A stretch of DNA of 64,000 bases from Bifiguratus adelaidae (Eukaryota; Mucoromycota; Endogonomycetes; Endogonales), in assembly GCA_002261195.1 (NCBI GenBank), contig MVBO01000043.1:23386-87385 (forward strand), read 5' to 3'. Below, in pieces: positions 53,049-64,000 of the stretch. Under the pieces are notes generated by a model. It did not search any database, was not told the DNA's origin, and worked only from the letters and a program-made list of their open reading frames with translations. The first letter of the stretch is position 1, and each line of letters starts with the position of its first letter. The position numbers and the translations under genes are program-made.

Positions 53049-54428
53049 ATGGCGGCTGTCTCTACGACCATAACGCAAGAGCCCACTGCCGCAATGCAAT
53101 CCTCTACAGAAGAGCAGGTGACACCGCTGACAATTGCTGGTGTTACCGTGCTCAAAGTCCAATCTCAAGGATCAGATCGAATCTTATACAAGCTACCGGG
53201 TACAATGTCCATCAAACAATTAACGGACGAACAGAAACGTGTTTTACACGACACTATTAAGAACCTTCACAAGAATGACGGGCAACAAAGGCAGACGTCA
53301 AACTTACCCGCTACATCATCTATCCCTGGCACACCCTCAACCACCATCTCATCGGATTCTCCACTTGGAACTGTCACGCCGATATCTTATGTACCACCGC
53401 CACAGACTTCCACAACCCAGCAGCTCAAGATGAAGCAAATGGACGAGGAGACCTACCGAAGGCAGCATCAATTGCTTCAAGGTTTATCAGGCAACGGTCA
53501 GTCAAATACATCTCTTAACGATACCGTCAAAACAACTCGAAAGTACAATAAAACGGGCAAGTACTCCAAAAAGAAACACCTGTACAATTCTGGAGGTCAG
53601 TCATCCTACAATGCGTCAAATCAAGACGCCGAGGCCTTGGCGCGATCGCAGAATATGCAGTCAAAATTCAATATCAATCAAGGGATTCAAAACAACCCTA
53701 GTTATGGCGGCTCATCATCCTCTGCGGGAACGTATCCAAATGCCAGTGCAATGGACTTTACGAGAAGTAGTCTAAGGCCAGGCGTAAAACGTTCAGCGGA
53801 AGAGATGGCACATTATGGAGAAGTGAAACGACGCTTCACCAATGCGATCATTGCCGATCAAGAAAGGGCCAACAATCCGGATCGAGTTACACCCTTCTCC
53901 TCCATGGAAGATGTCATTGACAGACTGCTACCCTATCACATTTATCAGTATCCCAAAGGAGACTTGAAAGTTAATCAAGTCGATGAGCAGTTCGAAAGTA
54001 AGTCTGCTTGCCTTGATGCCTTCCACAGGCTGCATACTGATATATCTTTCCAGGTAAGAAAACGCTGGAAATTGTGCACAAGCGACGGAAATTGTTCGAA
54101 CGGTTTGAGAGCATATCCAGAAAGGACAGTCAGGTAGGTTTCAAGGCCATTGTTGGCATCGGCTGTTCAGACACTGATACAACGATAGCGTAAACCATCG
54201 CTGATCGCATCAGTACAAACGGAGCGTCTACTGCTCGAAGGAGCTCGAACCGATTTGAGCATTTTGACAAACGACTTTGCGAAGGCGCAAACTCGTCTCG
54301 CGCACCTAATCAATCCGCCACCACCAATATCTGCACAACAACATCAGCAACAATCATCCATGGGGGGAGCCTTTTCAAGTTTTAGCGTCCTGCCAAATAT
54401 GCAGACGTACTCTCTGCCGCGGACATAG
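53049..54428 (+). CDS. GLTSCR1-domain protein, putative SWI/SNF-type remodeller subunit
   Basis: Exons 53049..53997, 54054..54133 and 54189..54428 give 422 residues. The GLTSCR1/BICRA conserved region is at ~280-350: NPDRVTPFSSMEDVIDRLLPYHIYQ, then VDEQFES and the helix KKTLEIVHKRRKLFERFESISRKDSQ, formed across two splices. In animals GLTSCR1/GLTSCR1L define the non-canonical BAF remodeller. The remainder is low-complexity Ser/Gln/Asn with a short N-terminal fold (PLTIAGVTVLKVQSQGSDRILYKLP). Nuclear location and chromatin role are inferred from the domain; the C-terminal GPQ-rich tail is disordered. Confidence 0.85.
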
Positions 54429-54613
54429 ACCTGCCTGTACATACACTCCCGGATACCAAATGTAAATAACCGTCAACGTTACTTTGTCATCAGCGTTTCG
54501 GAGCGCCGAAGGACGGAATACTAGACTCTTTTTGTTTCAAATGTAACAGTAACGAAGCGATAAATGAGGTGGATAGATGTGCAACAATTCATGAGTTGAA
54601 TATTTACATGCAT

Positions 54614-56510
54614 TTAGTAAATCAAATGCAATGAAACACACATGGTCACCGTCATGGTGATCATACCAAGAATATATTGAACGGCAAGATATGCAGCAAT
54701 GTCCTGCGTTTCTTTGCCCGTTGGCGAATACAGTTGCGTCAGATACACATTCGTCGTCGCCGTAGGCTGAGTAAGACCATCAGTAAAGGCTAATGCGTCA
54801 ATGACGTCAACTTACGGTGCACCCCTGAAACATGAGGACGAACAGCAGCATCTTGTCAGATCGGTCCAAGATACCCGCGTTCACCAAGGCCATCACGACA
54901 CCTATACCAATCACTGGCATGACAATTAATTTGGCTACCGCGAGGCAGAGACAAGATAATGGCTTGATGTGACGGATTTGAAGTGTGGCCAGTCCACAGC
55001 CTAACAAGAGGATACCGGATGGCACGGAGGCGCCAGCTTGTACACAGAACATCAGAGCCTGCTTGCGGTTAATGCCCATCCTCACTTACCGAGAAAGCTT
55101 GTCCAATCGTAAATAAACCCTAGACACGGTTGACCGTCCACGGCATAGAGATACTCGTACCCAGGCACTGGCACGAAGAGCGCTTTGAGTGGATTGACGA
55201 GAGCGACGAGGAGGCCAGCAAATAGGGCCGTGGAGGACGGTGTAAAGAGACTTCGGGCAATAGCCAACGAGAACCGTTGTATCGGACGAGGAATGATGGA
55301 GTTTAGGCAGGATGTGATTGTACGTCTGATGATGGAAAATGCATTGCAGGTATTTCTGTATGCTGCGCTGGCTTTACTGATCGGATATGACGTGGGCTCG
55401 GTAGAAGATGGCGATGGCGTGTTCTCTAGATATTCTGCTTGGGAGTGATGGGACTCAATCTTTTCCGCCTGAGCCATGCTCGGATCCAAATTGATGGCAG
55501 CCGCTTTGTCGTCATTATATTGAATGTCAGCGGATTTGCTTTCGAATATCTGTACTTCGCTTTGATTCGGGGTAGGATGATAAATGGTGGATGCAGTTTC
55601 AATATGATCAGGCTCGGGATTCTGTTTGTGTTCGGTGTCAAGGGGGTTGGGTTGCAGAGACTCAGTGTCTTCCGGTCGATCTTTAAAGTCAGCAGCAATC
55701 AATCGGCATCCTTTCGCGAGGTCAGTCAAGGCAATGATTCGGACGCCGGCCCTTACCTCCCAAAGGAAACATGAATAGAAAGAAGGTGAACACAAAGACA
55801 GACACGTATGCAATGCCTTTGGATTCATCGCTTGCTGAGAAAGGTGGGCCAGTGCCAATGGACATGATGATTGCAAGGGACAAATCGCCCTGAAAGGCAA
55901 TGTGTGTCAGGAATTATATGATTAGGGCTAGTTCATAAGCTTACCCAGTTGCCGAAGGTGGCCGCAGCTAGTTGTTGAAACAATCAATTCGTCAGATCAT
56001 GATCGTTTACCTTGCTTTACATCTTTCTTACCAATGATGCCATACCGGAATCGCGGCGGGCAAGGTACCACAGTTCGCAAAAGCACTCCTGAAAGACATC
56101 CTAGAGCAACATAACCTGGCGCATGTTGTACGTTAGTAAGAGACGTGACGTTCAAGGCTTCAGTATACCTATTGAAGCGATTAACAGAATCCTGCAATTC
56201 ACAAGGCTTTTAGCATCATAAGATATTTTTGTGGCCTTTGCTCACCCAAGAGTTTTCAAATCGCTATTGTCAATGCTTTCCACCACTCTTGAAAACTGCA
56301 AGCTGGGTAAGAACACATTGACAACAATCTATGCATGATTGGTAAGCACAAGACATCATGTCCGACTACCGGGCCTACCCGTGATAACATCTTGGTGCCG
56401 GAAGTTGGTAATATACCGGTCTTGGATAAAAATATGCCCATGCAGGCAGTCAATACAATCTTTAACACAGGTTTTACAGACACCCATATCAGAGCATTCA
56501 AGCCCAACAT
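54614..56510 (-). CDS. PIN/PILS-like auxin efflux carrier family membrane protein
   Basis: Nine exons: 56510..56379, 56328..56246, 56191..56169, 56115..56032, 55967..55945, 55889..55757, 55680..55090, 55036..54816, 54766..54614; 480 residues. The protein belongs to the Mem_trans family (auxin efflux carriers, yeast Ecm3): five N-terminal helices (ALIWVSVKPVLKIVLTACMGIFLSKTGIL, VNVFLPSLQFSRV, NWGDLSLAIIMSIGTG-like junction, FVFTFFLFMFPLG), a long cytosolic loop of ~150 mostly polar residues, and five C-terminal helices (GILLLGCGLATL, YLAVQYILGM). Two exons are just 23 nt. Substrate is unknown; in yeast these act at ER or vacuole membranes. The ATG at 56510 starts MLGLNALIW. Confidence 0.82.
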
Positions 56511-56712
56511 GGCGGGTCTATCGGGTATAGAGAAACAGAAGTGACAAAGTGTGAAAACGGAGTGCGGCGACCATGCTTCAAATCTTGTTCTAGCATTTCC
56601 TTTTATGGAAGGCAGCAAAAACCTTTAACCGAACAGATTTAATTCATTATATCACATTTAATTCATTATAATGTGACATTGCGATGCTTGCTCCTTTAGC
56701 TTTGCGCTGGCC

Positions 56713-59695
56713 ATGTCTGTGCATGTCGTGGAAGTTGTGAACCAGCGGTTTCCAGACCTGCAGAGTACAGAGGAGAATGCGCTGCAATTATTCCTAGAAG
56801 AGCATCAAAGTCGGCTAAAAGAAAAGGAACAAGAGGTGAGGCAGTGCGTTCCGTACTGAAGTCAATCTTGACCAAAGCTCGTCACAGCTGTCACTTTGTG
56901 TTTCCGAGACGCAAGCAGTATTGACGGATGCTCGCAAATGTGCACAAGAATGTCAAACGACCTTACAAAGCCTGCAAGAACGGCAGTCAAAGTTGAGTCC
57001 AGAATTGAATGACTTTGTGCGAACAGAAAATGCATCCACGCGTGAAGGCACGACAGTGATCCACGGCCATTCTCTACAAACGAGCATTCTCATTCGCCAG
57101 CTTGAAAGCTATTATGAAACAATTTCCACGCTAGAAAATACGGAACAATACCTACGAGTACTCCTCGTGGTCGATGAGATCCGGTAAGTATCCGTGCGTG
57201 CCTAGATGATGCAGATACTCACATGAGAGTCACTCAGGAAACAAGCCTTGAATCTCGTTGAAAGCTCACCTCAGGAAGCCGCAGTACCTTTTGGAAAGCT
57301 TGTGAGATTACATGCTGTTGTTCAATCAGATCCCGCGACACGTCATAACCGCCATCTTGTCCAATATCTAGAGTCGCAAAAGGATTCACTCTGGAAGGAG
57401 CTGACAGGACGCCTAAAATCGTAAGTCATGAGCTCAAGTTAAGATAACACCTGACCTTCCACTTGCGCAGGAAATTCGCCAATTGCTTGGAACGCATGGG
57501 ATGGCCGAATGTCATCCGCTCAACAACAGCGGAAGACGCGGAGACTTTTCGAAAGCTGTTTAGAGATCTTCTTGCACTGCAAATAAACATTAAGCCAAGG
57601 TGAGTCCCTTCGCGCACCTTCACTGTCCGAGGTTAACTATGCCTTAGTGAGATGAAAGATCAGGCGGTCTCAGAAGCATCTGCAGATCCTTCAGATTTGT
57701 CTTCGATACCGTTGCTTTTACCTATCGAGATAATGTTGGAGCCACTAACCAAGCGATTCCGATATAATTTCGAAGGTAGAAGGGAGACAAATCGGCTCGA
57801 TAAGGTAAGGATATGAGACTGCGCTTGTCCTTACATTAATCGCATGCACAGCCTGAATGGTACTTGACACAAAGCACGCAACTTTTCACTCGACACCTGC
57901 AATTTCTACTTCAGACCGTTCAACCTTTGTTGACCGAATATTCCAATCCTTCTGCCGACAATCACAATGCATCCGCGACTTTTCTGTTTAAATATGACGC
58001 AAAAAATGAGTTCATCCGCGGCTATCTTATCAACATATCACGCAAACTCCAGTATTCGATGCCTGTTCTGTTGGAAAACCCTTCGTTGTTAAGCCATACA
58101 ATTCAGCAAGTCCTCTTGTTTGACCAGAGTCTTCACAACGCCTTCGATTACGTGCCAACAGGACGCACTGAATTTAAAGAAGGTGTTGCTAACGTGATCC
58201 TCGGTGACAAAGCCTGGTTCGAAGCTTGGTTGAACATTGAGAAGAACTGTAAGTCTTCACTTGAACCAGCCCTTTAAATACTTATACTTTCTTCTTCAGT
58301 CGCTTTGGATCGATTTGAGGATATTATCACTTCAGGACAGACATGGGAACTCCAAGAGGACTATATACCACCAGAGACGTCCTTTGGCGCAAGTGGAAAT
58401 GAGGCCCGAAAGTCGTTAATCCCCACCAAGTCCGCCATTCGCATCATGGATCTGATCGAGTCTGTTACAGATCGATATCGGCTCCTACCCGCCTTCGAAC
58501 AGCGTATCCGCTTCCTCATGGACATTCAACTCGAGATCCTCGAATCCTATCATGCTCGCATACAAGCCGCCATTGATTCGTTCGATACCTTAAGCTTGGT
58601 GAAATCAGTCCCGGTCCCCGGAGCTCTTCCGGATGCCGTGATTGGGGTTATGCAGCCAGTAGAGCGCGGCGGAACGTTGGATGGCTTACGACGGTTGTGC
58701 GCTTGGTACGCTAGCGCGCAATTTGTAAGCAAGACGTTGACTGATATGGGTGAGGATGTGGTGAGTAACAAGCCTGAGCCCTGATTTAACATGCTCACCT
58801 TGCCGAAGCTTTTCCTGGAGATGATGCAGCAAATCCAAGAAGGCAATGGTCCAGAAACTGTATCATTGACGTTCGCACCTGTTTCTGACGTCAGAAAAGG
58901 CAAAGAGGGCTTCCTGGATGAGCCAGAAACTATCTTTGATGACACGGCGGTCGAGCTTTACAACACTTTGAGCGAACGCATCCTTGGACTAATTGTCAAG
59001 ATTGCCGTGCGCGAATGGTCCGTAGATGCGCGAGCATATGGCAAAAAGTAAGCAGACATAAGGCTTTTGCCGGTGACCGAGCTAACAGTACTAGGCGTAC
59101 CTGGGACGATTTTGAAATGCTGTCTCTCTCAACGAACCCAAACAACCTCAATAATGAGGAACTCTCGCCAGAACTCTATCCGCCTATGGCTAACCTGAGA
59201 GCATCGCTCTCCTTCCTCTCCTTCACACTCCCAGAAAATATCTTTTTACAGCTCTACAAGTACATTGCTCGCGACCTTGAAGACTGGTTCTGGCGAAACA
59301 TTCTTTCCCGCAATCAATTCACGGCGGCAGGAAGACGTCAATTTGTCTATGATATCAAGAACGGTTTATGGAGTGTTGGTCGTCCATCGGTCTCAAAGCC
59401 TGAGAATTACATGCGCAGGTGAGTAACGGGAATCTTTCCGTATCCGTTTCGTGTCTCAATCCATTTGGACAGGTTGAAGGCTGCTGTCGTTTTGCTATCC
59501 CTTCCGGTGGTTGCCTCCTCCGACAATTCTTCAGTAATCGATCCAAGGAAAACATGCACCTTTCTTGTTTCCACCTTGTCGTCGGATGACGATGCTGTCG
59601 AAGCCATCATGCGAGAACTGGATTTGGACGCGTTAGATGTAGAAACGGTAGAAGATATCCTGCAACGTCGTAAAGACGTGGCTGTTGTGTGGTAA
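56713..59695 (+). CDS. RINT1/TIP20-type vesicle tether (Dsl1/NRZ complex)
   Basis: Ten exons: 56713..56835, 56888..57183, 57238..57420, 57471..57599, 57648..57804, 57852..58248, 58300..58760, 58809..59047, 59095..59418, 59473..59695; 843 residues. RINT1/Tip20 proteins tether Golgi-derived COPI vesicles at the ER. The N-terminus is predicted coiled coil (ENALQLFLEEHQSRLKEKEQELSL). Family blocks are PEWYLTQSTQLF, FDRFEDIITSGQTWELQEDYIP, DLIESVTDRYRLLPAFEQRIRFLMDIQLEILESY, and LEDWFWRNILSRNQFTAAGRRQFVYDI near the C-terminus. All junction phases agree. It lies 202 bp from the divergent PIN-like start and 147 bp before DHFR. Confidence 0.88.
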
Positions 59696-59842
59696 AACGG
59701 CAATGAACTCACGCTACACAATGAAAATACGTCCATGGATACGGCCACCTAGTCATGGTCGGAAACCATTTCCGGAGTCGTCGTCCATTCTCGTCTCCGG
59801 TCAAGTAAGGATATCGGATTTGGCCATTTTTGGTAGTGCATC

Positions 59843-60582
59843 ATGTTCACTGCCGAAGTGCACCAAAGCGAAAGGGAGGCACTCTCCCGACTACCTCTGA
59901 CCAAATTTACCATGGTGGTAGCCGCAACAATAATTAACGGTATCGGCAAGAACCATGACTTGCCATGGCGAATTAAGCAAGACATGCAATACTTTAAGCG
60001 CGTCACAACTCGCGTACCTCAAGCGGCTATCGAAGCGTACAAAGCCTCAGGCAACGATCCGAGCAAGCTTAAAAACGCGGTCATTATGGGACGGGTCACT
60101 TGGGAGAGTGTACCGGTCAAAATGCGGCCGCTCAGCGATCGATTCAATATCGTCATTTCGCATAACGCGTCCTATCTTGAGTAAGTAATCCTTTACGTTG
60201 CTATCATGATTCTTACTCTCACTACAGTAATACCAACCATCCCAAGGACTCAGTTGTCCTCTCCAACACCCTTCTTCACGCACTTCAACAATGTCAAGAG
60301 CATAATCCTCGAACATTTATCGTTGGAGGAGCGCAGATTTATGATGAGGCTATGGAATTACCCCAGTGCGAGCGTGTTCTCTTGACGAGGATTAAGCGCG
60401 TAGATGGACAAGAGATTGACTGTGATACGTTCTTCCCGGACATACCAGTGTGTCGTGGGGCATGGCGAAGGGCGACGCATCAAGAACTCTGCAATTTCGT
60501 AGGGGAGGATGTGCCCGAGGGAGAGCAGGAAGATGGACAATACAAATGGGAGTACATTATGTATGAACGCGTACAGGCATGA
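59843..60582 (+). CDS. DFR1: Dihydrofolate reductase
   Basis: Exons 59843..60180 and 60228..60582 (47-nt intron) give 230 residues. The enzyme reduces dihydrofolate with NADPH for thymidylate and purine synthesis. The conserved strands are present: VVAATIINGIGKNHDLPWRIKQDMQYF, IMGRVTWESVP, FNIVISHN, FIVGGAQIYDEAM, LLTRI and the C-terminal YKWEYIMYER. The catalytic acid region is D in KQDM. The length fits fungal DHFRs. Either ATG at 59843 or the one at 59912 (MVVAATIING) could start translation; the second gives the compact family N-terminus. Confidence 0.95.
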
Positions 60583-60639
60583 GTCTATTTAAGTGGGAAA
60601 AATACAGTATGAGAAGTATTAGAGGTATCAGGGAACAGA

Positions 60640-62276
<1,637 letters not shown>

Positions 62277-62515
62277 TCAGTATATGCTCTGTTTCTGCCC
62301 GATGAATAGAACCAACAAGGCACGATAGGAAGACAAGCAGAAGGAAGTGTCTCGGAATCGATAATTTATAGTCCAAGATCGCACGCTTTCCGCTTGCATG
62401 TGATGAAAGAATGGATATATGCTAGATGATGGACAGATGGGTTACGAGTTACTCTGACATGGTCTCTTGGACCATAGCATGGATCACAAGTGATATAGAA
62501 GCCAATCGAGAGAAT

Positions 62516-63989
62516 TTATTGGGATTTCTTTGCAGCCAACATACGCTTCTTTTCCTGTAAAACAGCCATGTCTGTATAGGTGGTCCATCCAGTAGCAACG
62601 AGCTAGAAAGAGGTGAGCCACGATGAGCAATACATGCGTCGACATACCCATCCAACTTGAGCCATGACCCAATCGAGTACCCAATTGTTTGAAGGGCTCA
62701 CACCTTAATTTGATCGTGAGGCTAGCTACGGAGAAAGTGGCAGACCTACCTCGGGCGGCACATCGAAGCAATTCCGTCAAGAGATCGGTTCCAATCATGA
62801 ATTGTCCGGCTTGTAGACCTAGGGGAGGATGAGTACGAACCCCCTAAGGAGGGGCTGTGCAGGCGTACCTTTGATCAACGACACGGCACATTCGACGGGT
62901 GTTTGGGGCACGTTAGTACCCTCTATCGCTTTGGTGATGTGCGGCTTTGTCCGATTCTACGCAAGCACGTTCGCTGTCAATAGGCTTTGGACAAAACATC
63001 TGCATTCCTACCTCCACCTCAAACCCTGGAGACAGAATACCACCTGGGAAATAGACATGCACACTAATATCATAAAGTAAAAGTTCATTTCGCAAGGTAT
63101 CGGCGAGACCTAAAGACCCGAAGTTGAAGACACTATTCCATTTGCTGAGCCATCAAGACTTACCTCGGATAGCCTGCTTAGCCGGTACGTATTCAGAGTA
63201 TCCGATAAACCCCATCAATCCTAAAATCGATGAAACCATCACTACTCTTCCCTTGATACCAGCGGCAACCATGCGCTTGGTGGCTTCCTGTGGAGATAGA
63301 TCATTAGATCAACCGTTTTGCGGCTATTATGGCAAATATTAACTGACATGTATGGTATACGCTTGTCCAAGATAATTGAGGTTCATGGAGCTTTCCAGTT
63401 CGTCAAGTTTATGATCCATGAAAAGCTTGGGCTTAGTGGCACCTGTAAACAGTGAAAGTCAGGCATATGTCATTCTCGTAAGTCGTCTGTAACGCATACC
63501 TGCGCAGGTGAATACATATTCAGGCACTGATCCGATTTGACGCGTTACTTCATCCAGTGCGCGTACGACATCGCTTTTGATGGTAACGTCAGCCGATACA
63601 ATAGCGCACTTCTGATCTGGAGACCGCTTTGCAGCCTGCGAAACCTATCATTATGATGTACAAACCTTAAATTGCTCACCCACCTCCATCTCGCGTAAAG
63701 CTTCCTGAAGCTCGCCCATTCGCCGAGCTGATATGGAAACGTGAGCTCCCATGCTCACTAGTTTAACCGCCAGTGCCTTGCCAAGTCCCGTACTTCCTCC
63801 TGTAATATAGACATGCTTCCCAGCGGGTTCAAAGGGGACGTGCTTCAAGCGGCGTTGAACAGAATCAATGGCAAATGCACCGAGCCCAACGATGGAGCAA
63901 GATATGAGTATAGAAGCCAGAGGGTGCAAAGTCCCTGCAAGCTTTGAGTAAGGACTGTAGTAGAGGATGTAGTCTACGAGCGACCACAT
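62516..63989 (-). CDS. TSC10: 3-ketodihydrosphingosine reductase (KDSR/TSC10)
   Basis: Nine exons: 63989..63684, 63635..63500, 63442..63348, 63287..63164, 63109..63012, 62956..62869, 62818..62750, 62703..62648, 62602..62516; 352 residues. It makes dihydrosphingosine in sphingolipid synthesis at the ER. An N-terminal hydrophobic segment precedes the SDR fold: VYITGGSTGLGKALA (NADPH binding), SADVT, VFTCAGATKP, MVSSILGLMGFIGYSEYVPAKQAIRG with the catalytic Tyr and Lys in Y-x3-K, and FPGGILSPGFE. The C-terminus is NNWVLDWVMAQVGW as in TSC10, then a Lys-rich end (AAKKSQ). The start is 12 bp from the window edge, so an earlier exon cannot be excluded. Confidence 0.93.
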
Positions 63990-64000
63990 GGTGAACAAGT

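Overview
This is a gene-dense stretch of a fungal nuclear genome. The evidence is fungal cell-wall and sterol genes (chitin synthase with a DEK_C tail, FKS1-type glucan synthase, ERG3, ERG1), a 3-ketosphinganine reductase, and many short spliceosomal introns, mostly 44-65 nt, with GTAAGT-like donors and YAG acceptors. Exon models were built by hand from splice sites, reading phase and family conservation; lengths are of spliced models. The lineage looks like an early-diverging filamentous fungus (Mucoromycota-like), but that is a low-confidence inference. I see no transposons, CRISPR arrays, secondary-metabolite cluster or viral genes.

Layout. 1-8.7 kb: 3' end of a class V-type chitin synthase, class II aldolase-family protein, PX-PB1 protein, a head-to-head pair of 3' splice-site/branch-site factors (U2AF1 and SF3B4), and a METTL21-like methyltransferase. 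9-18.4 kb: SLM1-like BAR/PH protein, tricalbin-like SMP-C2 tether, ERG3, arrestin-like protein. 18.5-31 kb: an unrecognised 195-aa gene, LSB5-like VHS-GAT protein, DNA ligase I with three UIM-like motifs, Cid1-like nucleotidyltransferase, a first Sec1 gene (Sec1-A), and a peroxisomal PCS60-type acyl-CoA synthetase ending in SKL. 31-41 kb: PHO80/PCL-like cyclin with a long CT-rich upstream region, a small mitochondrial LEA-like protein, a zinc-finger protein, a second Sec1 gene (Sec1-B) in opposite orientation, an intron-containing tRNA-Ser(UGA), and the La protein. 41-52.5 kb: FKS1-type glucan synthase, PRP19, an LRR-like protein, and an RNase III-fold mitochondrial ribosomal protein. 53-64 kb: GLTSCR1-domain protein, PIN/PILS-like carrier, RINT1/TIP20-type tether, dihydrofolate reductase, ERG1, TSC10.

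The genes are mostly housekeeping. Themes that recur are RNA processing (U2AF1, SF3B4, PRP19, La, tRNA-Ser, Cid1-like enzyme), membrane traffic and contact sites (two Sec1 genes, LSB5, SLM1-like, tricalbin-like, RINT1-like, arrestin-like) and wall/membrane synthesis. The most notable signals are: a DNA ligase I carrying ubiquitin-interacting motifs next to its PCNA box; two Sec1 paralogues 7.5 kb apart, in opposite orientation, that share a 7-nt microexon and several identical exon lengths; divergence of both echinocandin hot-spot segments in FKS1; the U2AF1/SF3B4 bidirectional promoter; and a tRNA gene sitting in the promoter of La, the protein that binds pol III transcripts.
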